From Spirochaetaceae bacterium (GTDB lineage Bacteria; Spirochaetota; Spirochaetia; DSM-27196; PWMO01), in NCBI GenBank assembly GCA_007693945.1, contig RECP01000081.1, forward strand, positions 1 through 64,000: a stretch of DNA of 64,000 nt. Reading direction: 5' to 3'. This document shows positions 17,438-25,356 of this stretch, in pieces (the first letter of the stretch is position 1; each line of letters begins with the position of its first letter). Under the pieces are notes generated by a model. That model saw only the letters and a list, made by a program, of their open reading frames with translations. It was not told the origin of the DNA and made no database searches. A program made the position numbers and the translations under genes.

Positions 17438-18233
17438 ACGCGACCACCTCTTCCTGGATGCCACTGCTATCGACCGGCTGCAGCAGTTGAATCAGCTTCT
17501 TCTGGACCTCCCCGATGTCCATGTCATAATAGAGGTTAGCCTCGTACGCCAGCGACAGCGCCCCGGTCTCCTCCGACACCACCAGTACGACCGCGTCACT
17601 CTCCTCGGCCAGCCCGAGCGCGGCGCGATGGCGGGTACCGAAGCTACGGCGCACATCGAGCTGTTCGGAGAGCGGCAGGAAACAGCCCGCGGCGGCGACC
17701 TTTCCGTCCTCGACGACTACCGCGCCGTCGTGCAACGCTGTGTCGTAGGCAAAGATGGTCAACAGCAGCTCAGACGTCAATTCGCCGTCGATACGCGTGC
17801 CGCTTTCGATGACGGTCTTCTGTCCGACGCTGCGCGCGAAGACAATCAGCGCCCCGCGGCGGCGGTACGAGAGCGCCTCGACAGACTTGATCACCGCATC
17901 CAGTGCAAACGAACGCGAGCCACCCGAAAACTCGAGCAGTCGGCCCTGCCCGATGCGCGTGAAGATCTTGCGCAGTTCGGGCTGAAAGATGATCGCGAGG
18001 CCGATCACAAGGCTGGGAGCCAACGTGTTGAGGATCCACAGCAGGGTACGCAGGTTGAGGAAGAACGCCACCGCGTAGGTCAGCGCCACGAACAGGGCGC
18101 CCTTGACCAGCTGCACCGCGCGAGTCTGCACCAGGATCTGGTAGCCCTTGTAGATGATGAAGGCCAGGATGATGATATCGAGGGCCGGCAGCAGCAGGTC
18201 GCGCAAGAACCAGACGTTTAGCAACCAGTTCAC
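17427..18233 (-). CDS. cdaA: membrane diadenylate cyclase CdaA (c-di-AMP synthase)
   Basis: 268 residues: three N-terminal transmembrane helices (up to about residue 80) and a DisA_N/DAC domain. Active-site motifs HDGAVVVEDGKV (DGA) and GTRHRAALG (RHR) are intact, so it should convert two ATP into c-di-AMP. Overlaps folP (4 bp, ATGA) and ybbR (about 11 bp). Context folP-cdaA-ybbR-acpS is conserved in spirochaetes and related phyla, by recollection. Confidence 0.94.
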   Translation of the reverse strand: MNWLLNVWFLRDLLLPALDIIILAFIIYKGYQILVQTRAVQLVKGALFVALTYAVAFFLNLRTLLWILNTLAPSLVIGLAIIFQPELRKIFTRIGQGRLLEFSGGSRSFALDAVIKSVEALSYRRRGALIVFARSVGQKTVIESGTRIDGELTSELLLTIFAYDTALHDGAVVVEDGKVAAAGCFLPLSEQLDVRRSFGTRHRAALGLAEESDAVVLVVSEETGALSLAYEANLYYDMDIGEVQKKLIQLLQPVDSSGIQEEVVAFED

Positions 18234-19096
18234 GAAACGCCCACCTCGGACAAGGTCAGCTCCGCGAGCACGCGCAGGACGTCCACGGTTTCGGGGACAT
18301 CGTGTACCCGCAGTATATCGGCGCCGGCCTGAGCCGCTATCGCGTGTACCGCCAGTGAGCCGGCCAGGCGCTCTTCGGGAGGTCTCGGCGCACCGGCGTC
18401 CGTCAGAGCCCCAATGAACGACTTGCGCGAGGCGCCGATCACCAGCGGATAACCGAGCTCGCGCAGTTCCGCAATGCCGCGCAGTATCGCCAGATTGTCC
18501 TGCAGCCGCTTGCCGAACCCTATCCCCGGATCGAGCAGGATCTGCGCGCGCGCGATCCCGGACTGCTGCGCCGCATACGCAAACTGCCGCAGCTCCGCGC
18601 AGATCTCGCCCAGCGTGTCCTCATAGCACGGGTTCAGCTGCATGGTGCGCGGCGTTCCGCGCATGTGCATCAGAATGACCGGCAGTTCGCGATCGGCAGC
18701 AAAGGCGGCCAGCTCGGGATCATCGCGCAGCGCCGAAATATCGTTTATGAGGTCGGCCCCGGCGGCAACCGCGGCCTCGGCAACAACCCGCTTGCGGGTA
18801 TCTACTGAAATGGGGATGTCCGAGAATTCTCTGACGGCGGATATCACCGGAACCACGCGTTCAATTTCCTGCCCGGCGGACACGTAGTCACTCCCCGGGC
18901 GGCTTGACTCACCGCCGATATCGAGCATATCTGCGCCGGTATCGATCATCCGGCGCGCCGCGGCAACCGCCTGATCAACCGTAACAGACCGGCTGGAGGC
19001 GTAGAATGAGTCGGGAGTACAGTTGAGGATTCCCATCACCAGACTCCGTGCGCCGGTGATGAGCGATCGTTCTCGAGGAAGTCTTACCGTAAACAT
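18230..19096 (-). CDS. folP: dihydropteroate synthase
   Basis: 288 residues from the ATG at 19096 (a GTG two codons earlier is possible). Joins p-aminobenzoate to dihydropterin pyrophosphate in folate synthesis. Motifs: MGILNCTPDSF, DIGGESSRPG, DPGIGFGK, GASRKSF, and RVHD at the end. First gene of the operon that runs to priA and beyond; a TTGAAG-17-TATTGT promoter lies 40-70 nt upstream. Confidence 0.95.
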   Translation of the reverse strand: MFTVRLPRERSLITGARSLVMGILNCTPDSFYASSRSVTVDQAVAAARRMIDTGADMLDIGGESSRPGSDYVSAGQEIERVVPVISAVREFSDIPISVDTRKRVVAEAAVAAGADLINDISALRDDPELAAFAADRELPVILMHMRGTPRTMQLNPCYEDTLGEICAELRQFAYAAQQSGIARAQILLDPGIGFGKRLQDNLAILRGIAELRELGYPLVIGASRKSFIGALTDAGAPRPPEERLAGSLAVHAIAAQAGADILRVHDVPETVDVLRVLAELTLSEVGVS

Positions 19097-19136
19097 GGTC
19101 ACCTGCCGTCGCTACTTTCCGTGTCCGTTGTTGGCT

Positions 19137-19165
19137 ACAATACCACAGCGGGAGGCACTCTTCAA
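19137..19165 (-). promoter_or_regulatory. promoter of folP operon
   Basis: Minus strand TTGAAG, 17-bp spacer, TATTGT (4/6 each), about 40 nt upstream of the folP ATG. It lies directly downstream of the hairpin that ends the preceding transcript. Confidence 0.5.
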
Positions 19166-19183
19166 TCGGCCGGTAACCGGAAA

Positions 19184-19209
19184 CCCCGCCCGTACGCTTT
19201 CGGGCGGGG
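19184..19209 (-). terminator. hairpin terminator after mini-protein gene
   Basis: CCCCGCCCG, 8-nt loop, CGGGCGGGG: a perfect 9-bp GC stem. Read on the minus strand it is followed by TTTCC, a short T tract, 10 nt after the stop of the AURKAIP1-type gene. Probably separates that transcript from the folP operon. Confidence 0.65.
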
Positions 19210-19218
19210 AAAGATAGG

Positions 19219-19314
19219 CTATTTACCCTTCTTCTTGTGGCGGTTCTTTCGGAGTTTCTTCTTTCGCTTATGCGTCGAGATCTTCTTTCGTTTGCGTTTG
19301 CGTCCGCAAGGCAC
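19219..19314 (-). CDS. AURKAIP1/COX24-type ribosomal mini-protein
   Basis: 31 residues, too short for the ORF track, GTG start with AAGGAG 8 nt upstream. Sequence is almost entirely Lys/Arg/His, with the family signature THKRKKKLRKNRHKKK. Bacterial members of this family are tiny basic proteins of the small ribosomal subunit (bS22-like in actinobacteria; many Bacteroidetes and spirochaetes have an annotated AURKAIP1/COX24 protein). It lies about 100 nt after miaA and is followed by a strong hairpin. Family call by motif recall. Confidence 0.85.
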   Translation of the reverse strand: MPCGRKRKRKKISTHKRKKKLRKNRHKKKGK

Positions 19315-19414
19315 CTGTCCTGCTCCTTCTCTGCTGTAACTCAATTACCTATGCCCGCAGCGGGCGTAACAGACTATTCGGGAAGCCTCACCATACCGGA
19401 AGCTCCATTGGGTG

Positions 19415-20368
19415 TCAAGGTAGCCGCGGCACGAGTTGCGCGACCGCGTGGCGGTCATCAGGGGCTATCCATTGCACCGCCGGCATTTGTCGGAAGAAGG
19501 TCAACTGGCGCTTGGCGTAGCGGCGGCTGTTGCGTGCAATCGCCTGTTCGATTGAAGCGCGCACCGCGGTGTCACGCGCCGCAGCCGGCCCCTCGACGGA
19601 CACGTGCGGATGCTCAAAAAACTCGCGGTAACCGATGGCGCGCAGTCCCGGGTCGGTGGCACCGTACCCGTCGGCCACCAGCCGTTCGACTTCGGCAACC
19701 AGCCCCTGGTGGAACATTCGCCGTACACGCAGATTGATACGGCGGTAGAGCTCTTCCCGCGGCCGGTCGATTGCTACGATAACGGCCCGGTAGTCGTCTC
19801 GCAGCGAAGTCGGCTGTTTGAAGCGCGATCGCGGCACGCCCGCGGTGTGGTAGATCTCCAGCGCCCTGACGATCCGGTAGCGATCACCGGGAGCGATACG
19901 CGCGGCCGATTGCGGGTCCACGGCGTTCAGTTCACGATGCAGCGCTTCGATTCCGTCACGCGCGAGGCGAGCCTGCATCAGCCCGCGAACATCGGCCGAA
20001 GCTGCCGGCGCCTCGGGCAAGCCGCACAACAGACTCCGAATATAGAAAGCGGTCCCGCCGGAGACAACCGGCAGCCTGCCGCGGGCCACAATGTCGTCGA
20101 TCAGCGTTTCGGCAGTCTGTACGAACTCACCGACGTGATAGGGTTCATCCGGTTGTCTGATATCAACGAGGTGATGCACCAGCCGGGCACGCTCTTCCAG
20201 CGTCGGCTTTGCCGTTCCGATATCCATGCCCCGATAGACCTGCATGGAGTCTGCGCTGATGACTTCGGCCGCGGCTTCGCCGAACAGATCGAGCAGAAGC
20301 TCGGTCTTGCCGGAGGCAGTGGGACCAAAAAGGCAGAAGAGCGGCCGGGGCTTACTCTTCGATCTGAT
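19415..20368 (-). CDS. miaA: tRNA dimethylallyltransferase, non-standard start
   Basis: Adds dimethylallyl to A37 of tRNAs reading UNN codons. The ORF track begins at an internal ATG (20245), but the P-loop FGPTASGKTELL lies upstream in the same frame, followed by ADSMQVYRGMDIGTAKP. Between the in-frame upstream TAG and the P-loop there is no ATG, GTG, TTG or CTG; the coordinate given uses an ATC at 20368 with AAGG 6 nt before it. A +1 shift from the omega stop (GAG-TAA-G) or a base error are alternatives. With ATC it would be 317 residues, normal for MiaA. Overlaps rpoZ. Confidence 0.85.
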   Translation of the reverse strand: MRSKSKPRPLFCLFGPTASGKTELLLDLFGEAAAEVISADSMQVYRGMDIGTAKPTLEERARLVHHLVDIRQPDEPYHVGEFVQTAETLIDDIVARGRLPVVSGGTAFYIRSLLCGLPEAPAASADVRGLMQARLARDGIEALHRELNAVDPQSAARIAPGDRYRIVRALEIYHTAGVPRSRFKQPTSLRDDYRAVIVAIDRPREELYRRINLRVRRMFHQGLVAEVERLVADGYGATDPGLRAIGYREFFEHPHVSVEGPAAARDTAVRASIEQAIARNSRRYAKRQLTFFRQMPAVQWIAPDDRHAVAQLVPRLP

Positions 20369-20543
20369 ACTGCACCTTGCGTGTGAGCACCTGCCGAATG
20401 GCGGTGGATACCACCTTGCCCTGGTTGTGCTCTATCTCTTCATCGCCGGTGACACTGAGCTGATACGCACGGCGCATGGCGGCGCGGGTCACCTCGTATA
20501 TGTTGCTGTCTTCCTGTATCAGTAGATCCAGCGGAAGTATCAT
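20352..20543 (-). CDS. rpoZ: RNA polymerase omega-like subunit
   Basis: 63 residues from the ATG at 20543, which has GGAGG 5 nt upstream. The core NIYEVTRAAMRRAYQLS matches the omega helix pattern (NRFELVxxAAxRAxQL), and GKVVSTAIRQVLTRKV matches the following conserved helix. Omega aids assembly of beta'. The gene is directly upstream of miaA. Divergent members are easy to miss; family call is by pattern. Confidence 0.75.
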   Translation of the reverse strand: MILPLDLLIQEDSNIYEVTRAAMRRAYQLSVTGDEEIEHNQGKVVSTAIRQVLTRKVQYQIEE

Positions 20544-20603
20544 CCCGCCCTCCGATTGCTTCTCGTCCACGCGTCACCCGCTTGTGTAAAGGTATGTATG
20601 CGG

Positions 20604-20632
20604 AATATAGCAGCGCGTGCGTACGAATTCAA
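20604..20632 (-). promoter_or_regulatory. promoter of rpoZ-miaA
   Basis: Minus strand TTGAAT, 17-bp spacer, TATATT (5/6). Predicted start site about 55 nt before the omega ATG, giving an ordinary leader with a Shine-Dalgarno. Confidence 0.6.
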
Positions 20633-20649
20633 GTCCCGCGCCGCACTAC

Positions 20650-20679
20650 TTGACGGTGGTTCAGGCCGCGCGGTATCGT
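20650..20679 (+). promoter_or_regulatory. promoter of ketopantoate reductase gene
   Basis: TTGACG (5/6), 18-bp spacer, TATCGT (4/6). The -10 ends 11 nt before the ATG at 20691 and no Shine-Dalgarno is visible, so the transcript leader would be about 5 nt. Confidence 0.5.
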
Positions 20680-20690
20680 AGCGGCATTCT

Positions 20691-21623
20691 ATGAAGCCCG
20701 TTCAAACGGTATACATTGTCGGCGCCGGCGCACTCGGGGCCGCCTATGGCAGCGTGATCCACCGTGCGCACCCAGGCTCGGCGGCGTTTCTGGCTGAAGG
20801 CCAGCGGTACGAGCGTCTCGAGCGCGACGGTGTGGTGGTCAATGGCGAGCAGTTCCGGCTGCCGACGTACACAGTACGCAGTGCCGGGGTTGCCGACCTG
20901 ATTCTGCTGACGGTGAAGTATCACCATCTGCAGGAGGCGGTCGAGCAGATCGGGGCCTGCATGGCTGAACACACGCTGATTCTGTCGCTACTGAACGGAA
21001 TCGACAGTGAAGAGATCCTCGCAGAGCATTTTGGAGCCCGCCGCGTGATCCATGGACTGAGTTTGGGTATCGATGCGGTACGTACCGGAAACCGTGTCAG
21101 CTGCTCCAGCTACGGCGTGATCTATTTCGGCCGCCCGCACAACGATCCGGTAGCTCCGGAAGTCAACGCCATCCAGGAGTTCTTCTCGGCGTGCGGCATC
21201 AAGTGGGAGACGCCGGTCGACATGCTGCGCACGCAGTGGTGGAAGTTTATGATCAACGTCGGCATCAACCAGGCGTCGGCAATCCTCGACCTGCCCTACC
21301 GCGCGTTTCAGACCAACCCGCACGCGCGTGCAATGATGGATGCGGCTATGCGTGAGGTGATCGCAGTGGCACATGCGAGGCAGATCGAACTGCGCGAGGA
21401 CGATATCGCGCGCTGGCATGAGATTCTCGAGCGGCTGTCTCCGGACGGCAAGACCTCGATGCACCAGGATGTCCAACAGCGGCGCAAGACTGAAGTCGAG
21501 ATGCTGGCCGGTACGGTAATCGAGCTCGGCAAGCAATCCGGAGTGCCCACTCCGGTCAACCGCGTGCTGTTTGACCTGCTGCGCGCCAGGGAATACGACT
21601 ACCTCGATCACGTCGGGCGGTGA
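20691..21623 (+). CDS. 2-dehydropantoate 2-reductase family protein
   Basis: 310 residues, normal length. NADPH-dependent reduction of ketopantoate to pantoate in CoA synthesis is the family reaction. N-terminal Rossmann motif VGAGALGAAYG; the catalytic Lys region WWKFMINVGINQASAI; C-terminal domain with DGKTSMHQDVQQRRKTEVE, which is the ApbA_C signature. Monocistronic. PanE function is likely, but ApbA-family paralogues with other substrates exist. Confidence 0.88.
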   Translation: MKPVQTVYIVGAGALGAAYGSVIHRAHPGSAAFLAEGQRYERLERDGVVVNGEQFRLPTYTVRSAGVADLILLTVKYHHLQEAVEQIGACMAEHTLILSLLNGIDSEEILAEHFGARRVIHGLSLGIDAVRTGNRVSCSSYGVIYFGRPHNDPVAPEVNAIQEFFSACGIKWETPVDMLRTQWWKFMINVGINQASAILDLPYRAFQTNPHARAMMDAAMREVIAVAHARQIELREDDIARWHEILERLSPDGKTSMHQDVQQRRKTEVEMLAGTVIELGKQSGVPTPVNRVLFDLLRAREYDYLDHVGR

Positions 21624-21655
21624 TCGTGCGCCGGCCCCGCGCACGGACCTGACGG

Positions 21656-22342
21656 TCAGGCCCGTTGAAGCACGACCGTGTCCAGGTTGAGAATCCCGTC
21701 GCTGGTGATGTTGTCCTGCAGCGCAAACTCACAGCAGGTCGTGATCAACGTCTCGATGCGGGCCGGCTGGTAGGCCGGATGATCGACGTCGACGCTCAGC
21801 GTGAAAGTGTGCGTCTCGCTGTCGTCGCGTACTGCTGCCGGCCAGAAACTGTAGTAACCGTTGGTACTGCGCTGTGTCACAAACGGATTCGGCCATCCCG
21901 GCTGCGCCGGCTCAGCCGTGCGACCGTCAATCGAGAGCCGGACCGAAGCTCCGTCCACCGCCGCACCGCTCTCACCATCGATGACCTTGCCGAAGATCTG
22001 CGGCAGATTATGCACCGCGCTTATCTCTTCATTCACAGTCAGCGTACGCGTACCGTTGGCCGCAAACGGCCTGCGTCTGCGCTCGATCAGCTCGATTCCC
22101 TCGTTCACCAGAACCAGGATACCGATCATGCTTCCCAGCGAGCTGCTGCTCTCGTCGAGGTGCTCCGCCGCCAGACGCGTAAACCCGCGTTCACTCATGA
22201 TGTAGCGCGGCGGAACCCGATTGAGTACGTACGCGGCCACGTCGTTGATTACCGATGGTTCATCCCGCAGGTCGGGACGCTCCTCAAGCGCAATATCGAT
22301 CGCCTTCAACACGATATCTTCCTGGTAGTTCTTCAGCTGCAC
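21656..22342 (-). CDS. ComFB-domain protein with Ig-like C-terminal domain
   Basis: About 228 residues from the GTG at 22342 (TTG at 22360 is the alternative). N-terminal half fits ComFB: NYQEDIVLKAIDIALEE and DVAAYVLNRVPPRYIMSERG. The C-terminal half (about 115-228) resembles a carboxypeptidase-regulatory/Ig-like beta-sandwich (IFGKVIDGESGAAVDGASVRL). No signal peptide or membrane segment, so probably cytoplasmic. ComFB proteins have been reported as cyclic-di-nucleotide receptors; a c-di-AMP synthase is encoded 3.4 kb away. Monocistronic, convergent with panE. Confidence 0.75.
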   Translation of the reverse strand: MQLKNYQEDIVLKAIDIALEERPDLRDEPSVINDVAAYVLNRVPPRYIMSERGFTRLAAEHLDESSSSLGSMIGILVLVNEGIELIERRRRPFAANGTRTLTVNEEISAVHNLPQIFGKVIDGESGAAVDGASVRLSIDGRTAEPAQPGWPNPFVTQRSTNGYYSFWPAAVRDDSETHTFTLSVDVDHPAYQPARIETLITTCCEFALQDNITSDGILNLDTVVLQRA

Positions 22343-22392
22343 CGTCTGTTCCGTCCTCAATAGCTAAAAGTAGCCCGCTTTGGTACGGAATT

Positions 22393-22950
22393 CTATGTTT
22401 CGGGACCGTTCTTGCCCCCGTTTCGGCGTCCGACGGCCGGAACGGCGGCCGCAACGATGCGGTCAGCAATCTGCTCGGGCAGCTGCGACTCGGTATCGAT
22501 GAGCAGGTCGACAAAATCATAGTGGTTGTTGTCGATATTGTAGAGCTTGAGATAGCGATACCGGTCACGCTCGTCACGCAGCCTGGTACGCTCGAGCACA
22601 ACGGCGTAGCTGCCGCCCTCGCGGCGCCAGATGCGTTCGGCGCGTACGGCAAGCGGCGCCGTCAGATAGACCGTCAGATCGGCTTCATCCCGCAACAGCC
22701 ACACTGCCAGGCGTGACCCGAGCACGCAAGAGCCCTCGCGGGCCATCTCCACCTGCCTCTGGTCGAGGTAGCGGTCCCAGCCGGGGTCGTCTTCGGCCAT
22801 GCGGCACAGTTCGTCGAAATCGAGGCCGCGTTCCTCGGCGATAGTGTGGAAGGTATAGTTGACCAGGCGCAGGCCGAGCCGCTCGGCGACCAGCCGACTG
22901 ACCGTTGAATTTCCGCAGCCGCTCTTACCGGAGATTGCTATAGCGGCCAT
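22393..22950 (-). CDS. cytidylate kinase-like nucleoside monophosphate kinase
   Basis: 185 residues. P-loop GKSGCGNSTVSRLVAERLGL at the N-terminus is typical of the archaeal-type/Cmk2 cytidylate-kinase-like group; a lid region rich in Arg (ERIWRREGG, RTRLRDERDRYRYLKLY) follows. Probably phosphorylates CMP/dCMP, though the exact nucleotide cannot be read. 15 nt downstream of yicC in the murC-yicC-cmk operon. Confidence 0.8.
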   Translation of the reverse strand: MAAIAISGKSGCGNSTVSRLVAERLGLRLVNYTFHTIAEERGLDFDELCRMAEDDPGWDRYLDQRQVEMAREGSCVLGSRLAVWLLRDEADLTVYLTAPLAVRAERIWRREGGSYAVVLERTRLRDERDRYRYLKLYNIDNNHYDFVDLLIDTESQLPEQIADRIVAAAVPAVGRRNGGKNGPET

Positions 22951-22965
22951 GGTGCCCCCGCGTGG

Positions 22966-23832
22966 TTACTCGACGTTGCGCAGCTGTTCACGGATGTTCT
23001 CCAGCGCATCCTTCATCTCGACAACCTGTCGGCTGATATCGAGCACGAAGCTCTTGGACCCGATTGTGTTGATCTCGCGGTTGATCTCCTGGCACACAAA
23101 ATCAAGCCGTTTACCCAGCGCACCGGACTCGGACAAAGCGGCATCCAGGCTCTCCAGATGCGCGCCCATGCGCGCCAGCTCTTCGTTAATCGAGTACTTC
23201 ACCAGCAACGAAGCCGTCTCGGCGTAAACGCGCGCTGTATCGACCTCGTCGCCCAGCACCTCGGAAAACCGCGACTGGACCGTTCGGCGCAGCCCCTCCT
23301 CCATCTGCGGCGCGTAACCGGCGACGACCTCGAGCGCCGCCGTGAGCCGCTCCAGCTGCCGCCGGATGTCGCGCTGCGTAGCATCGCCCTCGCGCACACG
23401 CCGGGCGTCAAAATCAACCAAAGCGGTCTGCAGCAGCTCGTGGACGACCGTCCGATAATCGTCGATACGCCGCTCCTTCTCGACCTGAACCACTTCCTCA
23501 AAGCGCAGCAGATGGTCGATGGTTACCGGCTCGTCGAGTCCGGCCACCTCGCGTAACCGTTCAAGCGCGCTGCCGTACGCGCCGACGGTTGCCTCATCGA
23601 TATGGATGCGCAGGTTCAGCTGCAGCTCGCGCAGCCGCAGCGTCACTTCGACCCGACCGCGGCTTACCCGCTGCGCCACAAAGGCCCTGATCTCCGGCTC
23701 CAGCGGAGCCACAAAACCGGGCAGCACGACGCTGACGTCGAGATAGCGGTTGTTGTACGACTTGATTTCCAGCGAGGCCTGCAGCGCGCTGCTGTGAAAA
23801 TCCGCATAGCCGAAGCCGGTCATGCTCTTCAT
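22966..23832 (-). CDS. yicC: YicC family endoribonuclease
   Basis: 288 residues, full length. Begins with the family signature MKSMTGFGYA and contains NRYLDVSVVLP and the C-terminal DUF1732 motif (KRLDFVCQEINREINTIGSKS). E. coli YicC is an RNase that targets RyhB and other RNAs; the role here is inferred from family. ATG overlaps the murC stop (ATGA). Confidence 0.93.
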   Translation of the reverse strand: MKSMTGFGYADFHSSALQASLEIKSYNNRYLDVSVVLPGFVAPLEPEIRAFVAQRVSRGRVEVTLRLRELQLNLRIHIDEATVGAYGSALERLREVAGLDEPVTIDHLLRFEEVVQVEKERRIDDYRTVVHELLQTALVDFDARRVREGDATQRDIRRQLERLTAALEVVAGYAPQMEEGLRRTVQSRFSEVLGDEVDTARVYAETASLLVKYSINEELARMGAHLESLDAALSESGALGKRLDFVCQEINREINTIGSKSFVLDISRQVVEMKDALENIREQLRNVE

Positions 23833-25289
23833 GCCGGCTGCTCCCGTTGCCGCTGCGCAAGCAGGGCTTCGCCGAGCCGCCAGTTGTTGCCGGCGCCCAT
23901 TGTCACAAACAGATCACCCCTGCGCAGCATACGCTGCAGCGGCCCGACGGCGTCCATCGGCTCGTCCACGTAGTGAACGTCGCGATGATAGCGGCGGGTG
24001 CGCTCGGCTAGATCACTGCCGGCAATCCGCCCGTCAAACTGCTCGCGCGCCGAAGCATAGATCTTGTGCAGCACCACAACGTCGGCGGCCGCAAGACTGC
24101 GCGCAAACTCGTCGAGCAGGGCTGCGGTACGCGAGTAGGTGTGCGACATGAAATCGACTACCAGTCGGCGTCCCGGATAGAAGCTGCGCAGGCCGTCGAG
24201 CGTGGTGCGGATAGCGGTTGGGTGGTGCCCGTAGTCATCGACAAACAGTACGCCGCCGGCCTCACCCAGGACTTCGCAGCGCCGTCGGGTACCACGGAAC
24301 GCGGCCAGAGCGCGCCGGACCGCCTGTCTGACCGCTGCTGAACGCGGCGGGCCGAGCTCAGCCGCACCAAAACGCTGCGCCAGCACGTCGATCACGGCGA
24401 CGGCCGCGGCGGCGTTGAGCGCGTTGTGTTCTCCGGGAACGTGCAGCCGCAGCGGCTGTGGATCATCGCCGAGCAGAAAGCTCAGCTCACCGGCACGCCG
24501 CTGGACGGCGCTGACGCGGTAGTCCCCCTCGGCGCGGCGTCCGTAGCCTGCTACGGTCAGGTCGGGGCGCTCGTGCGCTACACGCCGGCATACGGTCACC
24601 GCGCCGGGATCATCGGCACAGTATATCAGTGTTCCACCGACTGCAAGTCGCCGGCAGTAATCATCAAAGGCTGACTGGATGTCCTGCATATCGCGGTAGT
24701 AGTCCAGGTGATCGGGCTCGATGCCGGTGACAAGCAGTATATCCGGGTGAAAAAAGAGGAAATGGCGTTTGTACTCGCAGGTCTCGGCAACCAGAAACTC
24801 GCGGCCGCCACTATAGGTGGAACGCCCGCCGAAATCTGCTGCCGCGCTGCCCACCAGAACGGCGCCGGGAAGTTCCAGCTCGCGCACCAGCGTGCCGATC
24901 ATCGCCGCGGTAGTCGTCTTGCCGTGTACACCGGCGACCCCGACCGCACATTGGGCGGCGGAGAGCTCCCCGAGCGCTTCAGGATAGCTGATGACCGGCT
25001 TTCCCAGTTCGGCGGCACGCCGCAACTGCGGATGAACGGCCGGATCGTAGGCTGCCGAGTAGATCACCGCTTCGCTCCGGTCGGGCAGCTGGTCCGCCTC
25101 GAAGCTTTCAATCACCCGGATGCCGAGCTCAGCCAGAATTGTATCGGTATGGAACCGCTCGTTTGTATCGGAACCGACGATCTGCACGCCCTGCCGGTGC
25201 AGGACTTCGGCCAGCGCGGTCATTCCGGTTCCTTTGATTCCCACCATGAACAGGTGAGCAAATTGTCGGGGTGGTGTGCCGCCGGACAT
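23829..25289 (-). CDS. murC: UDP-N-acetylmuramate--L-alanine ligase
   Basis: 486 residues. Adds L-Ala to UDP-MurNAc in peptidoglycan synthesis. Rossmann-like N-terminus with GIKGTGMTALAEVL, ATP site GVHGKTTTAAM, ETCEYKRHFL and the C-terminal DDYGHHPTAI motif; it ends with GAGNNW. MurC is preferred over Mpl because of length and these signatures. Its -10 box (TAGTAT) ends 6 nt before the ATG. Heads murC-yicC-cmk and faces the undecaprenyl-phosphate translocase gene. Confidence 0.93.
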   Translation of the reverse strand: MSGGTPPRQFAHLFMVGIKGTGMTALAEVLHRQGVQIVGSDTNERFHTDTILAELGIRVIESFEADQLPDRSEAVIYSAAYDPAVHPQLRRAAELGKPVISYPEALGELSAAQCAVGVAGVHGKTTTAAMIGTLVRELELPGAVLVGSAAADFGGRSTYSGGREFLVAETCEYKRHFLFFHPDILLVTGIEPDHLDYYRDMQDIQSAFDDYCRRLAVGGTLIYCADDPGAVTVCRRVAHERPDLTVAGYGRRAEGDYRVSAVQRRAGELSFLLGDDPQPLRLHVPGEHNALNAAAAVAVIDVLAQRFGAAELGPPRSAAVRQAVRRALAAFRGTRRRCEVLGEAGGVLFVDDYGHHPTAIRTTLDGLRSFYPGRRLVVDFMSHTYSRTAALLDEFARSLAAADVVVLHKIYASAREQFDGRIAGSDLAERTRRYHRDVHYVDEPMDAVGPLQRMLRRGDLFVTMGAGNNWRLGEALLAQRQREQPA

Positions 25290-25292
25290 GCC

Positions 25293-25301
25293 GGTATACT
25301 A
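25293..25301. promoter_or_regulatory. symmetric -10 element shared by murC and DUF368
   Basis: GGTATACTA: plus strand TATACT (25295-25300) for the DUF368 gene and minus strand TAGTAT (25296-25301) for murC overlap by five bases. The -35 boxes are weak in both directions. Confidence 0.5.
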
Positions 25302-25356
25302 TGAGAATCGGTCTCTTTGTGCAATCCAATGCCACCGAGGGGAGAACGCCGCCATT

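Noticed and set aside
19330-19414. Second terminator after miaA (GCCCG-CAG-CGGGC)
   Set aside because: Only a 5-bp stem without a T-run; too weak to call.
21624-21655. Bidirectional terminator between panE and the ComFB gene (CCTGAC-G-GTCAGG)
   Set aside because: Loop of one base and no T-tract; hairpin would be sterically poor.
24158-24370. Short ORFs in other frames inside murC, yicC and neighbours
   Set aside because: All lie inside intact conserved genes and lack ribosome sites.
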